DNA of 64,000 nucleotides from Halopolyspora algeriensis (GTDB lineage: Bacteria > Actinomycetota > Actinomycetes > Mycobacteriales > Pseudonocardiaceae), in NCBI RefSeq assembly GCF_003337235.1, contig NZ_QPJC01000005.1, positions 62,001-126,000 on the forward strand, given 5' to 3'. This document shows, in pieces, positions 1 to 9,954 of the stretch. The notes below the pieces were generated by a model. It was not told the origin of the DNA. It was given only the letters and a program-made list of their open reading frames with translations, and did not search any database. The position numbers and the translations under genes were made by a program. The first letter of the stretch is position 1, and each line of letters begins with the position of its first letter.

Positions 1-1224
1 CGAGTCGTCCATGGACAACCCGCGGACCCTGGTGAGCCCGTGCACCACACCGGACTTCTCGTACCGGTACACGGTGCCGAACTCGAACAACCGCAACGGC
101 AGCTCACGATAGGACCTGCCGCGCGACCGGAAGATCAGGTTGTGCATCGGGCAGTTCATGGCCTTGAGGTAGTAGTCCTCACCCTCGAAGGCCAACGGCG
201 GGAACATCGTGTCCGCGTAGTAAGGCAGGTGACCGGAGGTCTCGAACAGCCCGCCCTTGGTGATGTGCGGCGAGTTGACGAACTCGTAGCCGGCTTCCGC
301 GTGCCTGCGCCGCGAGTAATCCTCCAGCTCACGACGGATGACACCGCCCTTGGGGTGGAACACCGGCAGTCCGGAGCCGATCTCCTCGGGGAAGGAGAAC
401 AGGTCCAGCTCGGCCCCGATGCGGCGGTGGTCGCGGCGCTCGGCCTCGGCCAGCCACTCCAGGTGTGCGTCGAGCTGCTCCTTCGACTCCCATGCCGTGC
501 CGTAGATGCGCTGCAGCTGCCGGTTGTTCTGGTCACCGCGCCAGTAGGCGGCGGCGGTGCGCATCAGCTTGAACGCGGGGATGAAGCGGGTGTGCGGCAC
601 GTGCGGGCCGCGGCACAGGTCGCCCCAGACGGTCTCGCCGTGGCGGTCGATGTTGTCGTAGACGGTCAGCTCGCCCTCGCCGACCTCCATGACCTCGCTG
701 GTGTCGACCTCCTCGGAACCGGACTTGAGGCTGACCAGCTCCAGCTTGTACGGCTCGTCGGCCAGCTCGGCCCGGGCCTCCTCGACGGAGCCGAGCCTGC
801 GGCGGGAGAACTTCTGGCCGGATTTGAGAATCTGCTTCATGCGCTTCTCGAGCGCCTGCAGGTCCTCGGGTGTGAACGGCCGTGCCACGTCGAAGTCGTA
901 GTAGAAGCCATCGGTGACGGGCGGGCCGATACCCAGCTTGGCGTCGGTGAACAGGTCCTGCACCGCCTGTGCGAGCACGTGCGCGGCCGAGTGCCGAATC
1001 ACACTGCGACCTTCCTCGGAGTGGGCGGGAACGGCCTTCACCTCGACCTCGGAATCCGGTGCCCAGGAAAGGTCACGCAACGCACCATCGGCGTCGCGAA
1101 CCACGACGACGGCCCCCTCGCCCTGGGACGGCAACCCGGCCTCGCGGACGGCGTCGCCGGCCGTAGTGCCTGCCGGGACCTTCACCCGGAAGGCTTGCTG
1201 GGCTTCGGGCGGCGATACGGACAC
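1..1224 (-). CDS. thrS: threonyl-tRNA synthetase, 3' end cut by the window edge
   Basis: This is the N-terminal part of a class II threonyl-tRNA synthetase, which charges tRNA-Thr in the cytosol. Translation shows a short TGS domain ([19 protein letters not shown]), then the editing/SAD region with [14 protein letters not shown] and the zinc-type motif [13 protein letters not shown], then the start of the catalytic core ([32 protein letters not shown]). The C-terminal catalytic and anticodon-binding domains lie beyond position 1. I chose GTG 1224 because GAGGAG sits five bases upstream; an in-frame ATG at 1284 would add 20 residues. No T-box leader is visible. A small hairpin lies at about 1293-1309, just upstream of the alternative ATG. 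The identification is firm. Confidence 0.96.
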   Translation of the reverse strand, partial: MSVSPPEAQQAFRVKVPAGTTAGDAVREAGLPSQGEGAVVVVRDADGALRDLSWAPDSEVEVKAVPAHSEEGRSVIRHSAAHVLAQAVQDLFTDAKLGIGPPVTDGFYYDFDVARPFTPEDLQALEKRMKQILKSGQKFSRRRLGSVEEARAELADEPYKLELVSLKSGSEEVDTSEVMEVGEGELTVYDNIDRHGETVWGDLCRGPHVPHTRFIPAFKLMRTAAAYWRGDQNNRQLQRIYGTAWESKEQLDAHLEWLAEAERRDHRRIGAELDLFSFPEEIGSGLPVFHPKGGVIRRELEDYSRRRHAEAGYEFVNSPHITKGGLFETSGHLPYYADTMFPPLAFEGEDYYLKAMNCPMHNLIFRSRGRSYRELPLRLFEFGTVYRYEKSGVVHGLTRVRGLSMDDS

Positions 1225-1361
1225 GGTCACTCCTCGACGAAACTGATCTGGGCTTGATGCCTGCACTGATGCCTGCGTGGACATGCTCTCGTCCCCGATG
1301 TTATCGGGACTGCTCCCGCTGGTGACACGCATCCCGGATGAAGAAGGTGCGCGAGCAGCGC

Positions 1362-3488
1362 CTACGGCGCGGGACAGCTCCCGTCCGAGACCATCATCCC
1401 GATTTCCATCGCCGAGACCGCAGGACCGGCATGGTCTCCCCGGACCGCGTGCGCCCCCATCTTGCACAGCCGCCCCGCCTGTTCCTCCGTGCGCACTCCC
1501 GCGGCGACGACGGTCAGGTCCAGCAGCCGTGCCGAGGAGACCAGACTGTGCACCAGATGCTCATCCAGCGGGTCCGGTTCTGTGGATGCTGCCAGGCTGT
1601 CCAGGTATTTCCCGGCGATCTCGACGCCCTGCACCGGAAGCCCCCGCAACCGGGCGAGCCGCGTGTAGTCGCTGCCGAAATCCCGCACCACCAGACCGAT
1701 ACCCGACTCGGCGAGGATGTCCAGCGTATCCACGGGGTCGCCCTGCTCGTCGAACAGCGCGGACTCGGGCACGCCCAAGCGAAGCCGGTCGGCGGGTAAA
1801 CCGGTCTCGGCCAGGGTCCGCTGGACCTCGGCGACCAATTCGGGATCGAGGAAATGCCGCGGCGACAGGTTCACACCGACCGCCGGGGCAGCCGCACCGA
1901 GAGTCCGTACCCAGTGCGCGGCATGCGCACACGCCTGCCGCAGCACCCAGTTACCGAGGCGCGTGATCGCGCCGGTCTCCTCGGCCAGTTCGAGGAAGCT
2001 CGCCGCACCGAGCTCACCGAACTCGGGATGGTCCCAGCGCACCCGGGACTGCACCGCGACGAGACCGCTGTCGTCCAGCCGCGCGATCGGGCGGTATTCC
2101 ACGAAGAACTCGTCGTTGTCCAGTGCCGCGGGCAAGGTGGCCGAGAGCTTGAAGCGCCGCTTCGCAGCGGCGCTGCGCTCCGGATCGAACAGGACCCACT
2201 GCGCCTTGCCCTCGGTCTTGGCCCGGTACAGAGTGAGGTCGGCGTCGCTGAGCAGTTCCTCCGAATCGGTGTCGGTGACCGCCCGCTCCACGATACCGGC
2301 GCTGGCCGAGGCGTTGAGCTCGTGCGCGGAGAGCCGCACGGGACGGGTGATCTCGTGCAGGAGACGTTCGACCAGGTCCAGCACGGACCTCACTCCCGGG
2401 GAGTCCGGCACGAGGACGACGAACTCGTCACCACCCATCCGGGCGGCAAGCGCTCCCTCCTCCGCGGTGATTCGCTGCAGGCGGTGCGCGACGGCACGCA
2501 GCAGCTCGTCGCCGACGGGGTGCCCCAGGCTGTCGTTGATGGTCTTGAAACCGTCCAGGTCGAGGTAGCACAGGGCGATGCGCCGCCCGGGCTCCGTCGG
2601 CACCAGCGCCGCATCCATCCGGGAGGTGAGCAGTGTCCGGTTGGCCAGCCCGGTCAGCGGGTCGTGCACGGCCTGGCGGTGCAACTGCTCCTGCAGCATG
2701 CGCCGGTCGGTGATATCGGCGTAGAGCAGCACCTGGTACTCCGGGCGGCCGTGCGCGTCCCGCACCAGAGACCCCGAGACCTCCGTCCACACCACGCTCT
2801 CGTCCCGGGCGCTGAAGCGGGTGTCGAGCCGGAAGTGCTCCTCGACCTCGGCAACCAGCATCCCCTCGGCCTCCCGGAGGTCCTGCAGCCAGGCCTCGTC
2901 GGCGAGGTCGAACACGGTGCTGCCGACGAGTTCCTCCCGCGAGGCGTGAAAAATCCTCGCCATGGCCTGGTTCGCGTCCTCGATGGTGCCGTCCAGGGCG
3001 ACGATGGCGATCCCCAGAGCCGAGGAGGTGAACACCGCGCGGAAGCGGGCCTCGCTGGCACGCAGCGCCTCTTCGGCGGTGTCCCTGGCCTGCAGGACGG
3101 CCTGCTTGATGACCTCCTGTTCGGACAAGGTGCGTTCCCGCAGGCCCGCGGTGAAGCCACGGGCGATCGCACCGACCAGTGCGATCATCCGTGACCACGA
3201 GACCTCGTCGCCTGCGTGCTCGGCCAGCTCCGGCAGGCCCGTGGCGACGAGATCGAGCGTGCCCTCCAGCGCCCGACCGTCGACGAGATGCGCCTCGACG
3301 AGGCGGGCACCAACCTCGGTGGCCGGTCCGGTGGAGAACGGTTCACTCCGCAACGAGGCGAGAAGCTGCCCGGTGCACTCGTCCAGGAATTCCTGGAGCT
3401 CCGGGCGAGCTCTCGGTACGTAGGTGTGGCCGAGAACCGCGTGCGCCCACTGCCGGACGAACTCGTGCCGATCCCGCTGTTCGGCCAT
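1362..3488 (-). CDS. PAS-GGDEF-EAL protein with intact GGDEF and degenerate EAL
   Basis: A 708-residue soluble signalling protein. Residues 1-140 form a helical N-terminal sensor region, about 145-260 a PAS domain, 275-435 a GGDEF domain and 450-700 an EAL domain. GGDEF (352-356) is intact, so c-di-GMP synthesis is plausible; there is no RxxD inhibitory site five residues before it. The EAL domain looks catalytically dead: the EAL signature reads QSR (480-482), the DDFG signature reads RDFG (602-605), the lysine motif reads VEIAGKYL and the AEGVET motif reads AAGVRT. ATG 3488 follows AGGGAG at good spacing; an upstream in-frame ATG (3530) lacks one. I infer a diguanylate cyclase whose EAL fold serves a binding or regulatory role. 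It is upstream of thrS on the same strand. Confidence 0.93.
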   Translation of the reverse strand: MAEQRDRHEFVRQWAHAVLGHTYVPRARPELQEFLDECTGQLLASLRSEPFSTGPATEVGARLVEAHLVDGRALEGTLDLVATGLPELAEHAGDEVSWSRMIALVGAIARGFTAGLRERTLSEQEVIKQAVLQARDTAEEALRASEARFRAVFTSSALGIAIVALDGTIEDANQAMARIFHASREELVGSTVFDLADEAWLQDLREAEGMLVAEVEEHFRLDTRFSARDESVVWTEVSGSLVRDAHGRPEYQVLLYADITDRRMLQEQLHRQAVHDPLTGLANRTLLTSRMDAALVPTEPGRRIALCYLDLDGFKTINDSLGHPVGDELLRAVAHRLQRITAEEGALAARMGGDEFVVLVPDSPGVRSVLDLVERLLHEITRPVRLSAHELNASASAGIVERAVTDTDSEELLSDADLTLYRAKTEGKAQWVLFDPERSAAAKRRFKLSATLPAALDNDEFFVEYRPIARLDDSGLVAVQSRVRWDHPEFGELGAASFLELAEETGAITRLGNWVLRQACAHAAHWVRTLGAAAPAVGVNLSPRHFLDPELVAEVQRTLAETGLPADRLRLGVPESALFDEQGDPVDTLDILAESGIGLVVRDFGSDYTRLARLRGLPVQGVEIAGKYLDSLAASTEPDPLDEHLVHSLVSSARLLDLTVVAAGVRTEEQAGRLCKMGAHAVRGDHAGPAVSAMEIGMMVSDGSCPAP

Positions 3489-3533
3489 GGCAGCTCCCTG
3501 CGTCCTCCCTCCACCGGATCCGTCGTGCACGCT

Positions 3534-4343
3534 TCACACCTTGTGTCCGAGTGCCGCGTACCCCATCGAGAGCTCGGGCTGCTCCCAGACGTCCTCGGGG
3601 CTGTCCGGCCGCCATTCCGGCAGATACACCACGCCGGGGTCGACGAGCTCGAAATCGGACAGCAAATCGGTGACCTCGGCACGCGAACGCATGGTCATCG
3701 GGTTGCTGCTGTTGGCGTACAGATCGATCGCGCCCTGCGCGTCCTCGGGGAAGTCGTCCTGCGTCAGGTGCGAGAGGCCGAGGTAGCTTCCGGGGGCCAT
3801 GCGTTCGCTGTACTGACCGATGATCCGCTTCGGCTGGGCCGAGTCCGGCACGAAGTGGAACAGCGCCACCATCAGCACCGCGATGGGTTCGTCGAAGTTC
3901 AGCAACTGCTTGGCCTGCGGGGAGTCCAGGATCTCCGCCGCATCGACCAGGTCGGCCTGCACGACGTCCGCGTACTCGTTGCCGTCCAGAATCGACCGGC
4001 TGTGGGCGACAGCCACCGGTTCGTTGTCCACGTAGACGACCCGGGCCTCGGGAGCGATCTCCTGGGCGACCTCGTGCACGTTGCCCGCCGTCGGGATCCC
4101 GGAGCCGATGTCGAGGAACTGGCGGATCCCCCGGTCGACGCAGTAGCGCACCGCCCGGCGCAGGAACGCACGGTTGTCCTGGGCCAGCGCCTTGGTCTGC
4201 GGCACCATCGCCACGACCTGCCGGGCGAGCTCGCGGTCCACGGCGAAGTTGTGCGCGCCGCCGAGGTAGTAGTCGTAACAGCGGGCCGCGCTGGGCTTTT
4301 CCAGGTCCACGTCCTTGGGCAACCAGTTCGGTCGGTCTTCCAC
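3534..4343 (-). CDS. DUF574-family SAM-dependent methyltransferase
   Basis: A 269-residue protein of the actinobacterial DUF574 (methyltransferase type 19) family. It begins with the family signature around DLEKPSAARCYDYYLGG and HNFAVDRELA, followed by a SAM-binding Rossmann motif FLDIGSGIPT and an acidic ribose-binding residue in VVYVDNEPVAVAHS. The substrate of this family is not known. I placed the start at GTG 4343 because AGGAG lies six bases upstream and homologues begin here; 50 further upstream codons are open but have no conserved content. Streptomyces encode many paralogues, often next to Xre/DUF397 regulators, but none is next to this copy. It is 45 bp upstream of the GGDEF gene on the same strand. 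Confidence 0.88.
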   Translation of the reverse strand: MEDRPNWLPKDVDLEKPSAARCYDYYLGGAHNFAVDRELARQVVAMVPQTKALAQDNRAFLRRAVRYCVDRGIRQFLDIGSGIPTAGNVHEVAQEIAPEARVVYVDNEPVAVAHSRSILDGNEYADVVQADLVDAAEILDSPQAKQLLNFDEPIAVLMVALFHFVPDSAQPKRIIGQYSERMAPGSYLGLSHLTQDDFPEDAQGAIDLYANSSNPMTMRSRAEVTDLLSDFELVDPGVVYLPEWRPDSPEDVWEQPELSMGYAALGHKV

Positions 4344-4754
4344 GGTGTACTCCTTCTCTCTCGGTCGGGTGACCCGCGCGGACAAGCGGGCACCGACCCG
4401 TCTGCGGTGCTTCGCCCACGGCGGAGTCGCCGCTGCACGGAGCTTTTCGGAAACCACCGCCGAGAGATCAACTCCGATCCTACTGTGACGCACCGCGTTC
4501 GGTCACTCACGACTCGTCGGTTTTTCGTGATCACTGCAGGTGTTTAGTGATCACTCCGAGTTTCTTCTCGGGTTCCGGTTCCGCAGGCGGGACCACCGCA
4601 CCACAACGGCCGAAATCCACGCTGATGTCTCCGGCTCGGCGGACTAGAGTCGGCCGAAGCGGCCCACGGGCACTGCTCACCACCCGACACGTGTCGAACT
4701 CCTGCCCGGCGACGCAACGTCCGGGACCGAGACCCGCAGAACGGAGGCACGGTG
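4344..4754. other. divergent intergenic region with tandem palindromes
   Basis: This 411-bp spacer separates two divergent genes and holds no convincing coding sequence. Its notable content is the tandem GTGATCAC pair annotated separately at 4527-4554. The stretch directly before position 4520 is relatively AT-rich and probably carries the promoters. Confidence 0.5.
4527..4554. promoter_or_regulatory. tandem GTGATCAC palindromes, putative operator
   Basis: The perfect 8-bp palindrome GTGATCAC occurs at 4527-4534 and again at 4547-4554, exactly 20 bp apart (about two helical turns), between divergent genes. This arrangement is typical of cooperative dimer binding. No regulator gene lies next to it, so the binding protein is unknown. 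Confidence 0.45.
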
Positions 4755-6191
4755 ATGCCCTGGCAGTGGTTCTGGGCTCCCGATTACTGGATGGCGAGGG
4801 CGGTCGTTCAGCACCTGCTGGGGGCCCTCTACCTGCTCGCCTTCCTCAACGCCGTGAACCAGTTCCGCCCCCTGCTCGGCGAGCACGGGCTCACTCCGGC
4901 ACCGCGGTTTCTCGCCTCGGCCGGGTTCCGCCGCGCCCCGAGTGTGTTCCACCTGTACTACTCCGATCGGTTCTTCGCGGTGCTGGCCTGGTACGGCGTC
5001 CTCGCCGGCGCGGCAGCGACTCTCGGGCTGGTGAACGCGCTGCCGCTCTGGGCGTCGATGGCGGTCTGGAGCACGCTGTGGATCCTCTACCTGTCCATCG
5101 TCAACATCGGCCAGATCTGGTACGCGTTCGGCTGGGAGTCGCTGCTGCTGGAGGCGGGATTTCTCGCGATCTTCCTGGGCCCGGCCGATACCACTCCGCC
5201 CGCGCCGGTGCTGTGGTTGCTGCTCTGGCTGTTGTTCCGCGTCGAGTTCGGGGCCGGGCTCATCAAGCTCCGGGGCGACCCCAGCTGGCGCAACCTCACG
5301 GCGCTGTACTACCACCACGAGACGCAGCCGATGCCCGGACCGCTCAGCCGCGCCTTCCACCACCTCCCGCGCCGGCTGCACCGGGTCGAGGTACTCGCCA
5401 ACCACGGCACCCAGCTGATCGTGCCGTTCGTCCTGTTCGCCCCGCAGCCGGCCGCCAACGTGGCCGCGGTGATCGTCATCGTCACGCAGGCGTGGCTGTT
5501 GCTCAGCGGCAACTTCGCGTGGCTCAACGCGATCACCATCGTGTTGGCCTTCGCCGCGATGGACAACCGGATGCTGGGATGGGTGCTGCCCGTCGGCCCG
5601 CCGGACACGGCTCCCACGCCACTCTGGCACCGGGCCACCGTGCTCGCGGTCACGCTCGGAATGATCGTGCTCAGCTACTGGCCGGTGCGCAACATGCTCG
5701 GGCGGCGACAGGTGATGAACCGCAGCTTCAACAAGCTGCACCTGGCCAACACCTACGGTGCTTTCGGCAGTGTCACCCGCACCCGCTACGAAGTGATCAT
5801 CGAGGGCACGGTGGATCCCGACCCCGGTGACACGGCGGACTGGCGCGAATACGAGTTCCGCGGCAAACCCGGCGATCCCTCGCGGCGTCCCCCGCAGATC
5901 GCCCCCTACCACCTGCGGCTGGACTGGCTCATGTGGTTCTGCGCCCTCTCGCCGAGTTACGGGCGCTCCTGGATGACCCGGCTGCTGAAAGCTCTGCTGC
6001 ACAACGACCGCCGGATCCTGAACCTGCTGCGGCACAACCCCTTCCCGGATCGGCCGCCGGTGTTCGTCCGTGCCCGGATGTTTCACTACCGCTTCAGCAC
6101 ACGGGCCGAACACCGCGCCACCGGAGACTGGTGGGTCCGCGAACACGTCGACGACTACGTGCCACCGGTCTCACTCACCGACACGGCGTGA
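4755..6191 (+). CDS. lipase maturation factor (LMF1)-like membrane protein
   Basis: A polytopic membrane protein of about 478 residues from the lipase maturation factor family (DUF1222). The N-terminal two thirds carries several hydrophobic segments with family features such as MARAVVQHLLGALYLLAF and the tract FRVEFGAGLIKLRGDPSW. The C-terminal part is soluble and includes YEFRGKPGDPSRRPPQIAPY and HLRLDWLMWF, characteristic of vertebrate LMF1 and bacterial relatives. In animals LMF1 helps fold secreted lipases; the bacterial role is unknown. ATG 4755 lies seven bases from GGAGG; GTG 4752 directly before it is an alternative. No lipase gene is adjacent. Confidence 0.88.
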   Translation: MPWQWFWAPDYWMARAVVQHLLGALYLLAFLNAVNQFRPLLGEHGLTPAPRFLASAGFRRAPSVFHLYYSDRFFAVLAWYGVLAGAAATLGLVNALPLWASMAVWSTLWILYLSIVNIGQIWYAFGWESLLLEAGFLAIFLGPADTTPPAPVLWLLLWLLFRVEFGAGLIKLRGDPSWRNLTALYYHHETQPMPGPLSRAFHHLPRRLHRVEVLANHGTQLIVPFVLFAPQPAANVAAVIVIVTQAWLLLSGNFAWLNAITIVLAFAAMDNRMLGWVLPVGPPDTAPTPLWHRATVLAVTLGMIVLSYWPVRNMLGRRQVMNRSFNKLHLANTYGAFGSVTRTRYEVIIEGTVDPDPGDTADWREYEFRGKPGDPSRRPPQIAPYHLRLDWLMWFCALSPSYGRSWMTRLLKALLHNDRRILNLLRHNPFPDRPPVFVRARMFHYRFSTRAEHRATGDWWVREHVDDYVPPVSLTDTA

Positions 6192-6280
6192 GCGACTTTC
6201 CGGCAGCAGGTGTGCGCACGCGCGGACGCCGCATGGAACGGCGGGGCACCGACCACCCAATCGCGTTGCAAGGCGGCTTC

Positions 6281-7510
6281 TCACCAGTCCGGGCGCAGCG
6301 GCATGTGTGCGTCGGCACCGTCGAGACGCACCCCCAGCGTCTGGTGCAGCTGGATGTTGTTCTGCTCGAAACCGAACCGCGACGCCGCCATGTACAACCG
6401 CCAGGTCCGAGCCCGCTCGATTCCCACCTCGCGGACCGCGTCGTTCCAGCGCTCGTCGAGATTGGCCGACCATGCGGCGAGAGTTCTCGCGTAGTGCTCG
6501 CGCAGGTTCTCCTCGTGCCGGACCTCGAAGCCGTTGTCGTGCATGGCCGCCATCACCGCGGCAGGAGACTCCAGTTCTCCGTCGGGAAACACGTACCGGC
6601 TGATGAACTTGCCTGCTCGTGCGGAGCGCAAGCCGTCCGGGCGGGTGATGCAGTGGTTGAGCAGCCGCCCGCCCGGACGGAGTTTCTCCCGGAGAAAGGC
6701 GAAATAATCGGGCACCTGTGCCTGTCCGATGTGCTCGGTGAGTCCGATGGAGCTCACCGCGTCGAAACCGGACTCGGCCACATCGCGGTAGTCGAGGTGG
6801 CGCACCTCGGCCAGATCGGCGAGTCCCCGCTCGGCGATGGTCTTCTGTGCCCACTGCGCCTGCGCACGGGACAGGGTGACGCCGAGGGCACGGACCCCGT
6901 AGTGCTCGGCGGCGTGCAACACCATGCCGCCCCACCCGGCGCCGACATCGAGCAGACGCATGCCCTCGGACAAGCCGAGTTTGCGGGCGACCAGCTCGTG
7001 CTTGGCGAACTGTGCCTGCTCCAGGCTCGACGCCGCTTCGGGGAACACCGCGCAGGTGTAGGTCATCGACGGGCCCAGGACCCACTCGTAAAAACGGTTC
7101 GACACATCGTAGTGGTGCGAGACGACCTTGCTGTCCCGCTTCTTGGAGTGCCGCAGGCCACGTGGGCGCGCCTCGTGTGCGGGCGGGCGCACGGGCCACC
7201 ACAGCCGGTGCGCGGCGAGCTTGAGCATCAGCTCCAGCCGGACACGAGCGGGCACCTCCTCCAGGCTGATGGCCGGAAAACGGGTCAGCGCGGTGTACAT
7301 GTCCCCGTGCACCTCCAGATGCCCGGTGACGTAGGCACGTGCCAACCCGAGCTCATCGGGCGAGGCCGCCAGATGTGACAGCGCCAGTGGGGAGCGGATC
7401 TCCATCCGGATGTCGGCGCCGACACGCCCTGCGCGGCTACCGTCGTAGGCACGAAACTCGACCGGCAGGTCCCGGCCGAGCACACGAGGCAATATCTCCG
7501 CCACGTCCAT
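6281..7510 (-). CDS. tmsB: TmsB-type fatty-acyl methyltransferase (cyclopropane synthase family)
   Basis: A 409-residue SAM-dependent enzyme of the cyclopropane-fatty-acyl-phospholipid synthase fold. SAM motif I LLDVGAGWGG is at 186-195, the family helix HYDVSNRFYEWVLG at 133-146, and the catalytic-region glutamate lies in SSIGLTEHIG (E259). On its own it could be a cyclopropane synthase, but the gene immediately upstream is the FAD oxidoreductase TmsA, and this pair (tmsAB, also bfaAB; ufaA1 and Rv0449c in mycobacteria) makes 10-methylstearate. TmsB adds a methylene at C10 of oleoyl chains in membrane phospholipids, which TmsA then reduces. ATG 7510 is preceded by GGGAG, 23 bp after tmsA. 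It is the last gene of a four-gene unit. Confidence 0.88.
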   Translation of the reverse strand: MDVAEILPRVLGRDLPVEFRAYDGSRAGRVGADIRMEIRSPLALSHLAASPDELGLARAYVTGHLEVHGDMYTALTRFPAISLEEVPARVRLELMLKLAAHRLWWPVRPPAHEARPRGLRHSKKRDSKVVSHHYDVSNRFYEWVLGPSMTYTCAVFPEAASSLEQAQFAKHELVARKLGLSEGMRLLDVGAGWGGMVLHAAEHYGVRALGVTLSRAQAQWAQKTIAERGLADLAEVRHLDYRDVAESGFDAVSSIGLTEHIGQAQVPDYFAFLREKLRPGGRLLNHCITRPDGLRSARAGKFISRYVFPDGELESPAAVMAAMHDNGFEVRHEENLREHYARTLAAWSANLDERWNDAVREVGIERARTWRLYMAASRFGFEQNNIQLHQTLGVRLDGADAHMPLRPDW

Positions 7511-7533
7511 CACCGATTCTCCCTTCGCCGAGG

Positions 7534-8955
7534 TCACGTCCCGCGCACGCACTTGTCGTAGAGCCCGGGAAGCCGGGAATGCGCGTCGTAGCGCTCCTTG
7601 AGTCGCCGGTAGGCGGGCCGGTTGTACAGTCGCCAGAACTCGTCCTCGTCGTAGAAGGACGTCGAGTACAGGGATTTGTGACCATCCAATTCGGTCACTT
7701 TGCTCTCGATGGCCCGGTTGTGGCTCGAGCTGTGCTGCCCCGGTGCCAGCGGCACGGACGACCAGAACCCCACGTTGACGTAGTGGGTTCGGGGATCCAT
7801 CGGGTACAGCGGCCACCCCTCGGGATCACGCAACCGGACCGGACACAGCCAGACGGGGCTGATCCCGATGTCGCGGTGGAAGAACTCCAGGAACTCCTCG
7901 AGTCCGTCGAGCGGGATCTCGACATCCTGGATCACCGGCTCGTGCGGGGGTCGTCCGAGCCGGCGAGCGATTCGCTCGGACAAGCCGAAGCGACGGTCGA
8001 GGGCGACCAGCCTGCGATACACGTCCGAGCGCAGGTACCGCCGGGGCCAGAACGGGCGCACGAGCGGGTGCTGGGCTCCCAGGGCGCGAGAACACCAGAA
8101 CCAGTCGGTGTCCCAGCGCCAGAGGTAGTCCCGGATGTGCAGGTGGTCGATCGCACGCTGCCGGATCGAGCGATAGTAGATATGTCTGCCGGTGTAGTCG
8201 CTCGGCTCGGGCGCTTCGGTCACGAGCGTCGCCAGGGTCAGGTACACCGACGTGGCATCGAAGACGGTGCCGTCGACGAAGTCGATCCGGCTGCCCTCGA
8301 AAGTCCCGGTGCGCCAGATCCGCTCCAGCGTGGCCACGCAGTCGGCCACGCCGTCGAAGCGCACGTGGCGGAGCCGGACATACGGTGTGACCGGTTCGAG
8401 CTCGATCACCAGGCGCAGCGCGTATCCGAGCGAACCGTAGGAGTTGGGAAACCCCCGGAACAGTTCCGCGTGTTCGTTGTCCGGGCGCGCGAGCACGACC
8501 CGCCCGTCACCGGTCAGGATTTCCATCTCGCGCACGGATTCGTGGGGCAGGCCGTTGCGAAACGAGGAGGATTCGATTCCCAGCCCGGCCACCGCGCCAC
8601 CGAGCGTGATCGTTTTGAGCTGGGGGACGACCAGCGGCATCAATCCGTACGGCAGGGTCGCGTCGACCAGGTTCTCGTACGTGACCATCCCCTGTACATC
8701 GGCCGTTCGGCTGTCGGGGTCCACCGAGATCACCCGGTCCAGGCCGCTGACATCGAGGCCGGGTGCCCGGGATGGGGAACGGAAACGGAACAGGTTCGAG
8801 GTGCGCTTGGCCAACCGGACCGGAACCGACTTCGGGATCCGCCCGTACTGCGCCGACAGGGCTGTGACCTCGTCGGAATGGTCGTCACGAGTGATGGCTG
8901 CTGCCGAATCGGCTCCCATGAGCACGACGATATTGCCACCGCCCCCCGTCGGCAT
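7534..8955 (-). CDS. tmsA: TmsA-type FAD-binding oxidoreductase
   Basis: A roughly 470-residue FAD-dependent enzyme of the PCMH/D-lactate-dehydrogenase fold. The FAD-binding half begins near the conserved VRLAKRTSNLFRFR and includes VDPDSRTADVQGMVTYENLV and LGGAVAGLGIESSSFRNGL; the C-terminal half has the tyrosine-rich HYVNVGFWSSVP region. Relatives (mycobacterial Rv0449c, Mycobacterium chlorophenolicum BfaA) reduce the 10-methylene fatty-acyl intermediate made by the partner methyltransferase, presumably with NADPH. Its position directly before tmsB matches the known gene pair. The start is uncertain: ATG 8955 has no well-spaced ribosome site, and ATG 8919 or GTG 8925 are in-frame alternatives. 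Confidence 0.88.
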   Translation of the reverse strand: MPTGGGGNIVVLMGADSAAAITRDDHSDEVTALSAQYGRIPKSVPVRLAKRTSNLFRFRSPSRAPGLDVSGLDRVISVDPDSRTADVQGMVTYENLVDATLPYGLMPLVVPQLKTITLGGAVAGLGIESSSFRNGLPHESVREMEILTGDGRVVLARPDNEHAELFRGFPNSYGSLGYALRLVIELEPVTPYVRLRHVRFDGVADCVATLERIWRTGTFEGSRIDFVDGTVFDATSVYLTLATLVTEAPEPSDYTGRHIYYRSIRQRAIDHLHIRDYLWRWDTDWFWCSRALGAQHPLVRPFWPRRYLRSDVYRRLVALDRRFGLSERIARRLGRPPHEPVIQDVEIPLDGLEEFLEFFHRDIGISPVWLCPVRLRDPEGWPLYPMDPRTHYVNVGFWSSVPLAPGQHSSSHNRAIESKVTELDGHKSLYSTSFYDEDEFWRLYNRPAYRRLKERYDAHSRLPGLYDKCVRGT

Positions 8956-8996
8956 CCCCTCGGCCGGCGAGCAACCTGATCAGAGCAGTGGGGCGA

Positions 8997-9950
8997 TCAC
9001 CCGGCGCGGCGCAGTGCCCAGGCACGCAGTCCCCGGAAGCCCTGCACCTTGTTGGGGCCGATGGAGGTCAGCGAAAAATCACGGTGGTCCCGCAGCACGG
9101 CGGCGCACTCCCGGTCGATCAGGACGGAAGCGGGCCGGGCCAGGGTGGTCAGGCGACTGGCGATGTTGACCGTCGATCCGTACACGTCACCGAACCGGGC
9201 AAGTACCCTTCCGCGAGCCAGACCGATGCGCAGCGGGGGCAGCCTGGGTTCCGCGGCGACACCCTCGTTCAGCGACAGCGCGATCTCGGCGGCGCTCTGG
9301 GCCGTATCGGTGACGAAGAGGACCTCGTCGCCGACGGTCTTCACGATGCGCCCGTGATTTTCGGCGATCACCCGGGTGACGAGGTCCTCGAAGTCGTCGA
9401 TCAACCTGGCGAGCTCGAGTTCGCTGAAGTCCCGCACGAGCCGGGTGTAGCCGACGAGGTCGGCGAATCCCACGACCAACGTGGGCTCCTCGACACGAGT
9501 GTCGGTCTCGTTGAGCTCCCGACCGGCAATGGCCGCGAGGTGTCGGCGCCACACGTATCCCTGCAGCTGGTCCATCACCGGCAGGACCGCCTCCGCGAAC
9601 TGCGCGGTCGTGTCGATGTCCTCGGCGAACTTCGTGCCCAACACCGACTTGAAGATTCCGACCTGCCACTCGGCCAGCCGCGACATGGTCTGGGCCAGGG
9701 ACCGCGCCACCGCGGTCTCCACCTCGGAGGTGATGATCTCGGCGGAGACCAGCTGGACCAGCATGCGAAGCGCCGTCACGTCGGCCTCGGTGAACACCAC
9801 CTCGTCATCGGCGACATGCGCGAACCCCATCGCCTCCCAGAGCCGCTCGGCACGCGCCAACTCGACCCCGGCCGCCTCGGCGACCTCCGCCTTGCGGTAC
9901 CGGGGTTCACCACCGAGCAGGGTCCGTTCGATCGGATCTTCGGAGGACAC
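8997..9950 (-). CDS. class III adenylate cyclase with Rv1264/Rv2212-like regulatory domain
   Basis: A 317-residue class III nucleotidyl cyclase. Residues 10-150 resemble the helical regulatory domain of mycobacterial Rv1264 and Rv2212 (LLGGEPRYRKAEVAEAAG, then a long helical segment). The C-terminal catalytic domain keeps the metal aspartates D164 (FADLVGYT) and D208, the adenine-selecting pair K204 (VKTVGDE) and D255 (GDVYG), and N262/R266 (VNIASRL), so cAMP synthesis is expected. It starts four bases after the usp stop if GTG 9950 is used; ATG 9983 would overlap usp. It is followed after 41 bp by tmsA. Fatty acids are known ligands or effectors of the related regulatory domains. Confidence 0.9.
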   Translation of the reverse strand: MSSEDPIERTLLGGEPRYRKAEVAEAAGVELARAERLWEAMGFAHVADDEVVFTEADVTALRMLVQLVSAEIITSEVETAVARSLAQTMSRLAEWQVGIFKSVLGTKFAEDIDTTAQFAEAVLPVMDQLQGYVWRRHLAAIAGRELNETDTRVEEPTLVVGFADLVGYTRLVRDFSELELARLIDDFEDLVTRVIAENHGRIVKTVGDEVLFVTDTAQSAAEIALSLNEGVAAEPRLPPLRIGLARGRVLARFGDVYGSTVNIASRLTTLARPASVLIDRECAAVLRDHRDFSLTSIGPNKVQGFRGLRAWALRRAG

Positions 9951-9954
9951 GAAA

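Noticed and set aside
1224-1362. T-box leader upstream of thrS
   Set aside because: The spacer is only about 78-138 bp, has one short hairpin and lacks a T-box sequence or specifier loop.
6281-7510. Plain cyclopropane fatty acid synthase or mycolic acid cyclopropane synthase
   Set aside because: The fold is shared, but the adjacent FAD oxidoreductase of the TmsA type and the absence of mycolate genes favour 10-methyl fatty acid synthesis.
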